From the NCBI GenBank assembly GCA_905373605.1, contig CAJPTO010000106.1, positions 1-9,617 of the forward strand: a DNA stretch of 9,617 nucleotides, read 5' to 3'. Both the position numbers and the translations under genes were made by a program. This document shows, one piece after another, positions 1-6,502 of the stretch. The notes under the pieces are model-generated. The model was not told the origin of the DNA, searched no databases, and was given only the letters and a program-made list of their open reading frames with translations. This DNA is from an uncultured Prevotella sp. (GTDB lineage: Bacteria > Bacteroidota > Bacteroidia > Bacteroidales > Bacteroidaceae). Within the stretch, counting starts at the first letter, position 1. Each line of letters begins with the position of its first letter.

Positions 1-52
1 GGGGTTGGGGGTGAGGCTGTGAGGGGCTGGTTTAGGCTTAAAATTAATTGTT
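1..52. other. left edge, upstream of the permease; no gene assignable
   Basis: A G-rich stretch followed by an A/T-rich leader runs directly into the permease ATG. It has no Shine-Dalgarno-like motif and no recognisable promoter. It is either the 3' end of an upstream gene or a short spacer, and 52 bases are too few to decide. Because the permease normally works with an ATPase and often a second permease and a HlyD-type adaptor, those genes are expected just to the left. This is inference. Confidence 0.3.
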
Positions 53-1144
53 ATGTTCCGATTTCTCCTACAAAAAGAATTCATACAGATACGCCGCAAC
101 CCCTTCGTATTGCGGCTCGTGGTGCTTTTCCCCATATTGATAATGGGCATTGCCCCGTGGATTACCAACTTGGAAGTGCGCAACGTAACGGTGAGCATCG
201 TAGACAACGACCGCTCAACGCTGTCGCGACAACTCGTTTCCAAAGTGGAAAACTCCCACTATTTCCACTTCAACGGCATGGCCCCATCGTATGACGAGGC
301 ACTGAACAGTGTGGAAGAGGGGCAGACAGATGTGGTGATGGTTGTTCCGCAACACTTCGAACGCCTGCTTACACAGGGACAACAGCCGCAAGTGCTCATC
401 GCTGCCAACGCCACAAACGGCACTAAGGGCGGACTGGGCAGCGCATACCTGGCCAACATCGTCGCGGCTACACACCTCAACAACCGGCCCTTGCCCTCAC
501 CCAAGCAACAAATGGTGACGACAAACACCCTTTACAACCCACACGAAAGCTACAAGGTGAACATGATTCCCGCACTGATGGCGATGGTGATGATTATGGT
601 TTGTGGCTTTTTGCCCGCACTCAACATCGTGGGCGAGAAAGAAGCGGGCACCATCGAACAGATAAACGTAACGCCGGTAAGCAAAAGTCAATTCATCCTG
701 GCCAAGCTCTTGCCCTACTGGTTCTTCGGTTTCATCATCTATTCGCTTTGTTTGTTGTTGGCATGGGCCATCTATGGCATCGCCCCAGTGGGCAATGTGG
801 CCTTGCTTTACCTGCTCATGGCCCTGCTAACCATCATCTTCAGCAGCATCGGACTTATCGTCAGCAACTACAGCGACACCATGCAACAGGCCATGCTTGT
901 GATGTGGTTCATCATGGTTTGCATGATATTGCTCAGCGGCCTCTTCACTCCAGTGCACAGCATGCCCACTTGGGCGCAGACACTTACGTGGATTGTGCCC
1001 GTTCGACACTACATCGATGCCGCCCGCTCGGTGTTTATTCGTGGCACAGACATAGGCGGACTAACCACCCAACTCGCCATTCTCGCCACGATGGCCAACA
1101 TAATGAGCGCATGGGCAGTGTGGAGTTATAAGAAGAACAGCTAG
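53..1144 (+). CDS. ABC-2 type transporter permease (YhhJ/YbhR-like)
   Basis: This is an inner-membrane permease subunit of an ABC exporter, 363 aa, a usual length for ABC-2 membrane proteins of the YhhJ/YbhR/YbhS group. The predicted topology is one N-terminal membrane helix (about residues 20-40), a long extracytoplasmic domain (about 41-168), then five hydrophobic segments near 170-192, 220-242, 248-270, 278-298 and 338-357. The segment after the second helix, EKEAGTIEQINVTPVS (195-210), matches the conserved coupling region E-x-E-x-G-T-x-E-x-x-x-x-T-P of this family. The basic N-terminus (QKEFIQIRRNP) is also typical. The start is the first ATG of the frame, after an A/T-rich leader. Known members move drugs or other hydrophobic compounds together with an ATPase and a periplasmic adaptor; neither is in view, so the substrate is unknown. 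The gene ends 448 bp before higB and is followed immediately by a 22-bp repeat array. Confidence 0.9.
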   Translation: MFRFLLQKEFIQIRRNPFVLRLVVLFPILIMGIAPWITNLEVRNVTVSIVDNDRSTLSRQLVSKVENSHYFHFNGMAPSYDEALNSVEEGQTDVVMVVPQHFERLLTQGQQPQVLIAANATNGTKGGLGSAYLANIVAATHLNNRPLPSPKQQMVTTNTLYNPHESYKVNMIPALMAMVMIMVCGFLPALNIVGEKEAGTIEQINVTPVSKSQFILAKLLPYWFFGFIIYSLCLLLAWAIYGIAPVGNVALLYLLMALLTIIFSSIGLIVSNYSDTMQQAMLVMWFIMVCMILLSGLFTPVHSMPTWAQTLTWIVPVRHYIDAARSVFIRGTDIGGLTTQLAILATMANIMSAWAVWSYKKNS

Positions 1145-1161
1145 CAACAGCGTGCCTTGTT

Positions 1162-1293
1162 CTTACCCCAACTCACCTATTTCTTGCATCCAACACACTT
1201 TGTTCTTGCATCCTACTCACCTTGTTCGTGCATCCTACTCGCCTTGTTCGTGCATCCTACTCGCCTTGTTCGTGCATCCGCTGCACGCACACA
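1162..1293. repeat. 22-bp tandem repeat array A (six units)
   Basis: Units start at 1162, 1184, 1206, 1228, 1250 and 1272, exactly 22 bp apart. The central units read about (T/G)TGCATCCTACTC(A/G)CC followed by TTGTTC; the 1162 unit is strongly degenerate (about 13 of 22 bases match its neighbour). The last unit holds a perfect dyad, GTGCA-N5-TGCAC (1272-1286), of the same size as the dyads in the array at 1352-1455. The array begins 17 bases after the permease stop codon. Because 22 is not a multiple of three, the repeat is read in all three frames and creates spurious repetitive open frames. The function is unknown. Confidence 0.85.
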
Positions 1294-1348
1294 AAGGCTT
1301 TGCGCCACTTTCACCACGTCTTCGCCCACTTGTTGCAGCCCTTTGTGT
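1289..1348. other. 9-bp inverted repeat bridging the two 22-bp arrays
   Basis: ACACAAAGG at 1289-1297 is perfectly complementary in inverted orientation to CCTTTGTGT at 1340-1348, with 42 bases between. In RNA it could pair, though the loop is long and no U tract follows. It may belong to the 3' end structure of the permease message or be chance. Confidence 0.3.
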
Positions 1349-1351
1349 CAC

Positions 1352-1455
1352 TACCAGCCGCTGGTAGCCACACTACCAAACGCTGGTATCGGCTGTACCA
1401 AACACTGGTAGCCATGCTACCAGCTGCTGGTACCGACAGTACCAACGGCTTGGTA
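1352..1455. repeat. 22-bp-spaced dyad array B (TACCA-N5-TGGTA, five units)
   Basis: Five inverted repeats start at 1352, 1374, 1396, 1418 and 1440, exactly 22 bp apart. The cores are TACCAGCCGCTGGTA, TACCAAACGCTGGTA, TACCAAACACTGGTA, TACCAGCTGCTGGTA and the one-base-longer TACCAACGGCTTGGTA. Arms are conserved, centres vary, and the 7-bp linkers vary freely. The dyad is the conserved part, which suggests a site for a symmetric protein or a selected hairpin. With 22 bp, about two helical turns, all sites face nearly the same side of the DNA. The array lies between the permease stop and the higBA promoter. There are no unique spacers, so this is not a CRISPR array. Confidence 0.9.
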
Positions 1456-1528
1456 CAGGGCCATTTGCTAATAATCGTGGTGCGAAACAAAAGCAATGAC
1501 ATTCAAATGAACATTTCATTGCAAAACA

Positions 1529-1560
1529 TTGGGAGATTTGATAATTTATCAATACCTTTG
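1529..1560 (+). promoter_or_regulatory. higBA promoter, Bacteroidota type
   Basis: TACCTTTG at 1553-1560 matches the Bacteroidota -7 consensus TAnnTTTG at every fixed base. A TTG at 1529-1531, 21 bp upstream, can act as the -33 element; the spacing is at the long end. Transcription would start near 1567, about 25 nt before the higB ATG. The operator-like palindrome at 1538-1552 fills most of the spacer. Confidence 0.65.
1538..1552. promoter_or_regulatory. palindromic operator candidate of higBA
   Basis: TTGATAA-T-TTATCAA is a perfect 7+1+7 palindrome. It lies between the -33 and -7 elements and abuts the -7 box. Antitoxins of the HigA family usually repress their own operon by binding such palindromes over the promoter, so this is the likely HigA (or HigBA) site. 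Position and symmetry are seen; binding is inferred. Confidence 0.6.
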
Positions 1561-1592
1561 TATAGAACAAAGAACGACAAGCCCTCCAATCC

Positions 1593-1925
1593 ATGAAAGT
1601 AACATTTAAGGACACAGCCCTAACAGAATTGTACGAAACGGGAAAGACAAAAGACCGTAAGTACAAAACATTATGCAAGAATAAGAAACTGGTAGATGGC
1701 TATATTCGTACGGTTGGAATTATGTTTGACGTTGACAGTACGGATCAGTTAAGAGCTTTTAGCTTTCTGCATTATGAGAAGCTGAGGCATCAACGCGGCA
1801 CTCCCATAAGTTCCGTTAGACTTGCAAATGGATTAATAGAACGATTGCTGTTTACAGAAACGGAAGATGGGGTGGAAGTAGAATTAATAGAAATAGACAG
1901 TACACACTATGGCAACAAGAAATAA
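1593..1925 (+). CDS. higB: HigB-like type II toxin (RelE/ParE superfamily mRNA interferase)
   Basis: 110 aa, slightly longer than most HigB toxins (about 90-100 aa). Family members cut mRNA at the ribosome. The recognisable part is the C-terminal beta-sheet region: SSVRLANGLIERLLFTETEDG (73-93), comparable to the (S/Y)-I-R-x-N-x-x-W-R-x-x-F strand pair, followed by VEVELIEIDSTHYG (94-107), comparable to the terminal V-x-x-I-E-I-x-D-Y-H strand. R76, R84 and H105 are candidate functional residues by position. The N-terminal half, with a Lys/Arg-rich helix (about 18-35), is divergent. The start has no Shine-Dalgarno sequence, usual for this phylum, and follows the promoter by about 25 nt. The gene overlaps higA by 17 bp, and the pair has the toxin-first order of higBA. 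Base composition is visibly richer in A than in the permease and the glycosidase genes, compatible with horizontal acquisition. Toxicity is not shown by sequence. Confidence 0.8.
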   Translation: MKVTFKDTALTELYETGKTKDRKYKTLCKNKKLVDGYIRTVGIMFDVDSTDQLRAFSFLHYEKLRHQRGTPISSVRLANGLIERLLFTETEDGVEVELIEIDSTHYGNKK

Positions 1926-2214
1926 CAGACTAGTTCCGGTAAGGGCAATTCACCCAGGGGAAATATTGCAGGAGGAGTTGCGCGAGCGTGGCATAAACAA
2001 GAATGCATTCGCCTTAATGATTGGTGTACCGACAGCGCAACTTAACGAGTTTTTGGCAGGTAAGCGCAATCTGAACGAAGAATGGGCAATGATGCTCGAA
2101 AAACATTTGGGCATTCCCTGCAAGACATGGGTGCAACTGCACAATGGCTACATGCAAGACTGCATGGCATTGGAAGAAAGGAAAAGCAAAAAAAGGCTTG
2201 AGGCTATTGTCTAG
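1909..2214 (+). CDS. higA: HigA-family antitoxin, Xre-type helix-turn-helix
   Basis: 101 aa, the normal size for HigA. The family hallmark HPGEILQEELRERGI is at 15-29. It is followed by a helix-turn-helix: NAFALMIGV (32-40), the turn and recognition helix PTAQLNEFLAGKR (41-53), and the trailing LNEEWAMMLEKHLGIPCKTWVQLHNGY (55-81). The protein should neutralise HigB by direct binding and repress the operon at the palindrome in its promoter. The ATG at 1909 lies inside the last codons of higB in another frame, so translation is probably coupled. The stop is followed within 20 bp by the hairpin shared with the convergent sialidase gene. The C-terminus (86-101) is Lys/Arg/Glu-rich. Confidence 0.9.
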   Translation: MATRNNRLVPVRAIHPGEILQEELRERGINKNAFALMIGVPTAQLNEFLAGKRNLNEEWAMMLEKHLGIPCKTWVQLHNGYMQDCMALEERKSKKRLEAIV

Positions 2215-2233
2215 CAGCTTATTGCAAAAGAAA

Positions 2234-2264
2234 AAAAGAAGTGGGGCATCGCTCCACTTCTTTT
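2234..2264. terminator. bidirectional terminator between higA and the sialidase gene
   Basis: The arms 2234-2246 and 2252-2264 form a 13-bp stem (AAAGAAGTGGGG-like against CTCCACTTCTTT-like, with one G-T pair) closing a 5-base loop. The stem is flanked by an A tract on the left and a T tract on the right. It therefore reads as an intrinsic terminator on the plus strand for higBA and on the minus strand for the sialidase gene, whose stop codon is 34 bp away. Confidence 0.85.
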
Positions 2265-2297
2265 CTTTATGCGTTATGCCATGCTAAAGCACGCTTA

Positions 2298-3917
2298 TCA
2301 TTTCATCAGGTCTTTCAAGGGAATGCGTTGGAACGTCATTTGCGCCACGCTGCTCTCGTAAAGGATGCCAACTGTTTCGCGGTCTATCATCGTAAGGCAC
2401 GAATAACCCCAGCCAAAACCTTCATCGAGCAGCACTTGATGCTCGGGCAACCACGTTTTTCCGCCGTCTAGGCTCATTTTCAGTGTGATGTTGTTGCGGT
2501 GTTTTGTGGAATTGGGATTGGAGAAAAGCAAAATGTCGCGCTTCAACACGTTATCCTTGGCCTTAACGCTGATGATGCTGGCCATACAAACGGGTTCGAT
2601 GAGCGCATTGCGCGAAGAAGAGTGTTCTGTCCACGTAGCACCGAGGTCGCGCGTTGTGCAAACGGCGCGACTACCGCCGCGGTTGTCGCGCATGTTGAGC
2701 ATCAACACGCCCTTTTCCACCTCTACAACCTGCGCTTCGGTGGTGTTGTCGCGTGCGGGTTTGTTGATGTGCCACGTCTTTCCGCGGTCTTTGCTGTACA
2801 TGATGCCTGCCGAGGGTTCGCGATTGGCCTTGATAAACTGGATGGGGAACACCAAAGTGCCGTCTGTCATGGTGATGCCGCGACCCGGACCTTGGAGAAG
2901 GAAATACCATTCGGGCTGTTTCACCTGCGAAGTGATGTTTATTGGCTCCGACCATGTGCGGCCGTCGTCGTCGCTTTTCACCGAAACAAGCTGCGCCGTG
3001 TGGTTATAGTCCATGCCCGGTTGGGAGCTCCACCATGCCCTTTCGTTGCCCATGCCGTGCGTCCACGCGGCCACAATCCATATTGTTCCTGTCTTTGAGT
3101 CTACCAGAATGCTGGGGTCGCCCACGCCGTTTTGAGCTTTAGGCAGTCCGCCAGCCTCTCCAAAGGCCATCGGGAGTCGCATTGGTTCCCACGAACGGCC
3201 GCCATCTGTGCTTCGGCTAAGACCTACATCAACATATTCTTGCAGGTCTACGCTGCTGTTGTGGCGCACATCGTACACGCCGAGCAGCGTTCCGCTGTTG
3301 GTAGTTACAAGTCCGGGGATGCGATAAGCCGACACACCGTCGTCGCCAGCGTGCCTAACACCGATGCCCAAACGGCGAACGGGCGCAGGCTTGCCCACGT
3401 TTTCGATGGTTAAGGGTTTGTTGTCGCCCAATGCTTCGCGCAAAGAGATGCTGAAAGTGGTTTGCAGCGGGGCCGTGGGTTGCATCTCGATGCTCACCCA
3501 GAAGAAGTTGTAACCGGGGAAAAGCTTTTGTTTGCTGTGCAGGGTAACGGTGGATTGCGTAGGCACAAGCTCGTCTTGCTTCACCGAATAAGACGGGATG
3601 GCAGCCATTGTTCGCCCCGGAGTGAAGTTGGTTATGTACTCTACGGGCATCATCCTGCGCTTGCCATAGTCTTGTCGCGCTTCTGTTCCGCCGTAATATA
3701 GTTTCAAACGCTTAATTTGTTCGCGTGGCGTGTTGCCCAAGCCCAGCGTAATGGCATTGAGCGCACCCGTTTCTTTGGCATCGATACGCATCAAGAGGAG
3801 GATGTTGTCTTGGCGTTCGATGAGTATGGGATATTGTGGCTGTTGCACAAAAAGCGTGTCGCGAGCTTGCAATGCAAGGGCGAGAGCCGAAAAAAAGGCA
3901 ATGAAAAATAGTCGCAT
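2298..3917 (-). CDS. nanH: exo-alpha-sialidase, GH33, exported
   Basis: 539 aa, the usual length for Bacteroidota NanH. It releases terminal sialic acid from glycans, the first step in trimming sialylated N-glycans or mucins. Residues 1-18 form a signal peptide (MRLFFIAFFSALALALQA). Residues 20-175 form the N-terminal beta-sandwich domain found in this group. The six-bladed catalytic propeller follows. The YRIP motif is at 198-201, with R199 the first Arg of the carboxylate-binding triad. The likely acid/base D224 lies 25 residues later, the same spacing as R37-D62 of the Salmonella enzyme. E394 (TTEAQ), R410 (NMRDN), R474 (TKHRN) and the nucleophile Y505 (GWGYSC) complete the set. Five Asp-boxes (S-x-D-x-G-x-T-W) are at about 234-243, 315-322, 375-382, 422-429 and 482-489. 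No T9SS-type C-terminal domain is visible, so it is probably periplasmic or surface-associated. It is the last gene of the minus-strand glycosidase series. Confidence 0.95.
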   Translation of the reverse strand: MRLFFIAFFSALALALQARDTLFVQQPQYPILIERQDNILLLMRIDAKETGALNAITLGLGNTPREQIKRLKLYYGGTEARQDYGKRRMMPVEYITNFTPGRTMAAIPSYSVKQDELVPTQSTVTLHSKQKLFPGYNFFWVSIEMQPTAPLQTTFSISLREALGDNKPLTIENVGKPAPVRRLGIGVRHAGDDGVSAYRIPGLVTTNSGTLLGVYDVRHNSSVDLQEYVDVGLSRSTDGGRSWEPMRLPMAFGEAGGLPKAQNGVGDPSILVDSKTGTIWIVAAWTHGMGNERAWWSSQPGMDYNHTAQLVSVKSDDDGRTWSEPINITSQVKQPEWYFLLQGPGRGITMTDGTLVFPIQFIKANREPSAGIMYSKDRGKTWHINKPARDNTTEAQVVEVEKGVLMLNMRDNRGGSRAVCTTRDLGATWTEHSSSRNALIEPVCMASIISVKAKDNVLKRDILLFSNPNSTKHRNNITLKMSLDGGKTWLPEHQVLLDEGFGWGYSCLTMIDRETVGILYESSVAQMTFQRIPLKDLMK

Positions 3918-3945
3918 AATTTGTTGTTTGAGTTTTATTATATGG

Positions 3946-3977
3946 AGTTAAGGAGTTATGGAGTTAAGGAGTTAAAC
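3946..3977. repeat. AGTTNNNN octamer run in the nanH leader
   Basis: Four consecutive octamers: AGTTAAGG, AGTTATGG, AGTTAAGG, AGTTAAAC. On the minus (message) strand this is a G-free run of CTCCTTAA/CTCCATAA units ending about 30 bases before the nanH ATG. It is the same octamer class as 8207-8386. Confidence 0.7.
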
Positions 3978-4006
3978 CAAATGCATTGTTGCAGAGCCAC
4001 TAACAA
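3978..4006 (-). promoter_or_regulatory. candidate nanH promoter, proximal copy
   Basis: On the minus strand TTG (complement of 4004-4006), an 18-bp spacer and TGCATTTG (complement of 3978-3985) resemble the Bacteroidota -33 / -7 pair, with one mismatch to TAnnTTTG. Transcription would begin near 3971, leaving a leader of about 54 nt of octamer sequence before nanH. The match is imperfect, so this is a candidate only. Confidence 0.35.
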
Positions 4007-4065
4007 CCTTAAATAGTGGTTAACTTGTCAACTGGTAAACTTGTTAACTGATAATTGAGTTAAAC

Positions 4066-4094
4066 CAAATGCATTGTTGCAGAGCCACTAACAA
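4066..4094 (-). promoter_or_regulatory. candidate nanH promoter, distal duplicated copy
   Basis: The same TTG-18 bp-TGCATTTG arrangement as the proximal copy, 88 bp further upstream in the second perfect repeat (TTG complementary to 4092-4094, -7 box complementary to 4066-4073). If both work, nanH has two identical tandem start regions. Confidence 0.3.
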
Positions 4095-4152
4095 CCTTAA
4101 ATAGTGGTTAACTTGTCAACTCGTCAACTGGTTAACTTGCCAACTATTAAAT

Positions 4153-6213
4153 CTACCACACCTTTATTTCATCGCAAAACACCCATCCGCCGGCTGCCCC
4201 TTGCTTGGCATGAAGCCTCACATAGCGTGCTTTGGCCGAACCTTTCCATGTGAAAGGCTGGATGAAATATTCGCGTTTGTCGCGTTGCGGCATGTCGTGG
4301 CGTTGCAAGGAGGTGAAGTTCTGTCCGTCGGAAGAGAGTAAAAGCTCTACGCTATCAGGGAAAACGATGTCCACTCCAAGCGATTGCATGAAGTCGGCCG
4401 ACACTTCCTTGATGTCTGTTTCTGCGCCAAGGTCCACCACAACGTCCATATATTCGCCGCCAATGAAGCCCTGCCATCGTTCGCCTTTAAACACCCAGTT
4501 GCCACGAAGGCCATCGGTGAGGGTGCCATCTCCTGCCCCGCGATACTTCTCTTCGTAACGTGAGCGGTAAACAACGGGCTTTCCAAGAGCCAAATGCTGT
4601 ACGGGCGAAAGCGATTCCTGACGTGGTCCATGCTCACTTTTGAGGTCAAAGGGATGGTATCCCCATGACTTCAGCCGGTCGACAGCCAGCAATGCGCGGT
4701 TGCGGAAGTTGTCATAAGACGGCTTGTTTCGCGTCCATCCCACCTCGGCAATGGCAAAGAGCCGTGGATAGAGCATGTATTCTGCATGTTCGGGCGTAGG
4801 CACTTCCTCGGTCCAGAGGTTTCCTTGCACGCCGTCAACATATCTTTCAAGCGTGTCGGCGGCCTCCTTGTTTGCTATTGGTTCGTAAGCGTACACCTTT
4901 TCAAGGGGAACAAACCCACCCATTGCCTTGGGTTGCGAGAATGGCACATCCTGATACATGTCGAGATAGCAGTATGCACCGGGTGTCATCACCACATGAT
5001 GCCCAGCCTTAGCGGCCTTCAAGCCCGCCTCTTCGCCCGTCCACGACATCACGGCAGCGTTGGGTGCGAGCCTGCCCTGCATGATTTCGTCCCACCCAAG
5101 CAGCTTCCTACCGTGGGCATTAAGGAACTTTTCGATGCGCATCACAAAGTAAGCCTGCAACTCATGCGTATCTTTCAATCCCTCGTCTTGCATGCGTTTC
5201 TGGCATTTGGGGCATGTTTTCCACAGCTCTTGCGAAGCTTCGTCGCCCCCGATGTGGATGTATTGCGATGGGAAGAGCTGCATCACCTCGGTGAGAACAT
5301 TCTCGAGGAAGGTGAACACGCTATCGTTTCCAGGGCAGAAGTCGGAGCCAGTGTAGGCTTTTCCCGAGCAAGTGAGGTTGGGGTAAGCCACAAACACCTC
5401 GTTACTATGCCCCGGCATCTCTATTTCGGGGATGATGGTGACGTGCCTTTTTGCGGCATACTGCACGATGTCGCGCACTTGTTCTTGCGTATAATATCCG
5501 CCATACGCCCCCGAGTCGTTGGCAAGGCAATGCCGGCGGTCGTTTTCTCGCCACCATTTTGTCCAGTCGCTCTGTGTCCTGTAGGCCGTTTCCTCAATCA
5601 ATTTGGGATATTTCTTCACCTCCAAACGCCATCCCCCACCGTCTGTAAGGTGCCAATGAAAGCGGTTGAGCTTGAAATAGGCCATTGCATCAAGTTGTTT
5701 TTTGATGAATTGCGGCGTGAAGAAATGGCGCGAACAGTCGAGCATCATGCCACGATAAGGGAAGCGTGGCGCATCGTTAACCTTGGCGCAGGCCACCTTG
5801 TTGCCCTCGGTGGTGAGCTGGTGAAGCGTTTGCAGGCCATAGAAAAGCCCGTTTGTGGTGTGTGCGGTGATGGTAATCCGCTTGGGCGTAACGTCCAATT
5901 GGTAGGCCTCGGCCGATGTCCTGGGGTTGCCAGGCAGCTGTTTCACGCGCATCCAATTAAGTCGCATGGCAGGTGTTTTGCTTATTTTCGCTCCCTTAAA
6001 CACCTTTAAGCCCAAGGTTTGGCCGATGTAATCTTTAAACAGGCGCGCCTCGTTGCCCTCGAAATTCATTTCAACGGGCGTGCTGGGCGTGATGGTGAAG
6101 AAGCCTTTGCCCATGTTTATCTCGCGAGGTTGCGGAATAACGTTTTGCGCCTTCGCCAACTTAGGGCAGAACGAAGCCGCAATGAGCAGCAAGACTAGAA
6201 ATGTTTTGTGCAT
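4153..6213 (-). CDS. exported beta-N-acetylhexosaminidase, GH20, with C-terminal F5/8-type domain
   Basis: 686 aa from the chosen start. It should remove terminal beta-linked GlcNAc or GalNAc by substrate-assisted catalysis. Order: signal peptide 1-22 (MHKTFLVLLLIAASFCPKLAKA); N-terminal GH20b domain about 23-150; GH20 barrel about 152-510; C-terminal F5/8 type C (CBM32-like) sandwich about 545-686, a probable sugar-binding module. Catalytic landmarks: R162 in MLDCSRHFF, HWHLTDGGGWR (186-196), the D324-E325 pair in HIGGDE, W373 in GWDE, W391 in MSWTGEE, Y416 region, and W467/E469 in NLWTEE. The frame is open to an ATG at 6282, but those 23 extra residues are hydrophilic, precede a good signal peptide, and overlap a candidate promoter, so 6213 is preferred. 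The C at 16 is preceded by F, a poor lipobox. It is paralogous to the 542-aa GH20 upstream, which lacks the C-terminal module, so the two may differ in location or linkage preference. Confidence 0.93.
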   Translation of the reverse strand: MHKTFLVLLLIAASFCPKLAKAQNVIPQPREINMGKGFFTITPSTPVEMNFEGNEARLFKDYIGQTLGLKVFKGAKISKTPAMRLNWMRVKQLPGNPRTSAEAYQLDVTPKRITITAHTTNGLFYGLQTLHQLTTEGNKVACAKVNDAPRFPYRGMMLDCSRHFFTPQFIKKQLDAMAYFKLNRFHWHLTDGGGWRLEVKKYPKLIEETAYRTQSDWTKWWRENDRRHCLANDSGAYGGYYTQEQVRDIVQYAAKRHVTIIPEIEMPGHSNEVFVAYPNLTCSGKAYTGSDFCPGNDSVFTFLENVLTEVMQLFPSQYIHIGGDEASQELWKTCPKCQKRMQDEGLKDTHELQAYFVMRIEKFLNAHGRKLLGWDEIMQGRLAPNAAVMSWTGEEAGLKAAKAGHHVVMTPGAYCYLDMYQDVPFSQPKAMGGFVPLEKVYAYEPIANKEAADTLERYVDGVQGNLWTEEVPTPEHAEYMLYPRLFAIAEVGWTRNKPSYDNFRNRALLAVDRLKSWGYHPFDLKSEHGPRQESLSPVQHLALGKPVVYRSRYEEKYRGAGDGTLTDGLRGNWVFKGERWQGFIGGEYMDVVVDLGAETDIKEVSADFMQSLGVDIVFPDSVELLLSSDGQNFTSLQRHDMPQRDKREYFIQPFTWKGSAKARYVRLHAKQGAAGGWVFCDEIKVW

Positions 6214-6253
6214 GTGATGCCGTTTTTTTAGGACGTGAATGGGTACACCATAT

Positions 6254-6282
6254 ATAAAATAAGAGGAGTGATTGGGGAGCAA
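6254..6282 (-). promoter_or_regulatory. weak promoter candidate for the 686-aa hexosaminidase
   Basis: On the minus strand TTG (complement of 6280-6282), 18 bp, then TATTTTAT (complement of 6254-6261) approximates -33 TTG / -7 TAnnTTTG with one mismatch. The predicted start, near 6247, would give a leader of about 34 nt before the ATG at 6213. The spacing equals that of the two nanH candidates. Confidence 0.35.
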
Positions 6283-6322
6283 TAACCAAAAACAAATGGG
6301 CTATCAACCCATACTATGTGGC

Positions 6323-6448
6323 TACAAAGCATCTTGTACTGGCACTACAAGCGTCTTGTATTGGCACTACAAGCACCTTGTACTAGCACTACAAGACGCT
6401 TGTATTGAGGCTACAAGCACCTTGTACTGGCGCGACAAGCTTCCAACA
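6323..6448. repeat. 22-bp-spaced dyad array C (TACAA-N5-TTGTA, six units)
   Basis: Units start at 6323, 6346, 6368, 6390, 6412 and 6434: one 23-bp step, then four exact 22-bp steps. Cores are TACAAAGCATCTTGTA (one base longer), TACAAGCGTCTTGTA, TACAAGCACCTTGTA, TACAAGACGCTTGTA, TACAAGCACCTTGTA and a decayed last unit beginning GACAAGCTT. The linkers are 7 bp, often (C/T)TGGCAC. The architecture equals array B at 1352-1455, with one symmetric change in each arm. It lies in the 355-bp gap between the two hexosaminidase genes, downstream of the first gene's 3' hairpins. Confidence 0.9.
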
Positions 6449-6502
6449 TGCACATCGTTTAACGGTTATTCGTTCCCCAATCAGCACTTTTCCAGTATAA
6501 AT

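Larger units (their letters stand above)
3969..4144. repeat. 88-bp tandem duplication with a perfect 65-bp core
   Basis: 3969-4033 and 4057-4121 are identical over 65 bases. The following 23 bases of each unit (4034-4056, 4122-4144) agree at about 14 positions, so the full unit is 88 bp. Each core holds a CCACTA...TAGTGG inverted repeat (3997-4019; 4085-4107) and a promoter-like element on the minus strand. Each ends in AACTNNNN octamers (4022-4053; 4110-4149), the reverse complement of the AGTT octamer class. The duplication fills almost the whole gap between the hexosaminidase stop and nanH. Confidence 0.95.

Noticed and set aside
1352..1455. CRISPR array
   Set aside because: The pitch is only 22 bp, repeats are variable dyads and linkers are 7 bp, too short for spacers; no cas genes are present.
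1162..1455. Iteron-type replication origin
   Set aside because: The 22-bp pitch fits iterons in size, but no Rep gene, A/T-rich melting region or DnaA box set was recognised, and similar arrays recur in other gaps, which points to a dispersed element.
1152..1596. Overlapping plus-strand open frames of 71, 84 and 124 codons
   Set aside because: They arise from reading the 22-bp repeats of arrays A and B in successive frames. The peptides (VHPTRLVRA-type) are repeat translations, and the 124-codon one runs over the higBA promoter.
2499..3098. 199-codon plus-strand open frame within nanH
   Set aside because: Antisense shadow of the sialidase gene, with no recognisable protein features.
3918..4152. 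Insertion sequence remnant or transposon end
   Set aside because: The 65-bp repeats are direct and tandem, with no terminal inverted repeats, target duplication or transposase fragment.
4786..6009. 407-codon plus-strand open frame inside the 686-aa hexosaminidase gene
   Set aside because: It is antisense to a clearly recognisable GH20 coding sequence. Its predicted protein has no recognisable domain; it is explained by the codon use of the real gene.
6214..6282. N-terminal extension of the 686-aa hexosaminidase to the ATG at 6282
   Set aside because: The extra 23 residues are hydrophilic and would bury the signal peptide; the upstream ATG also coincides with the -33 side of the promoter candidate.
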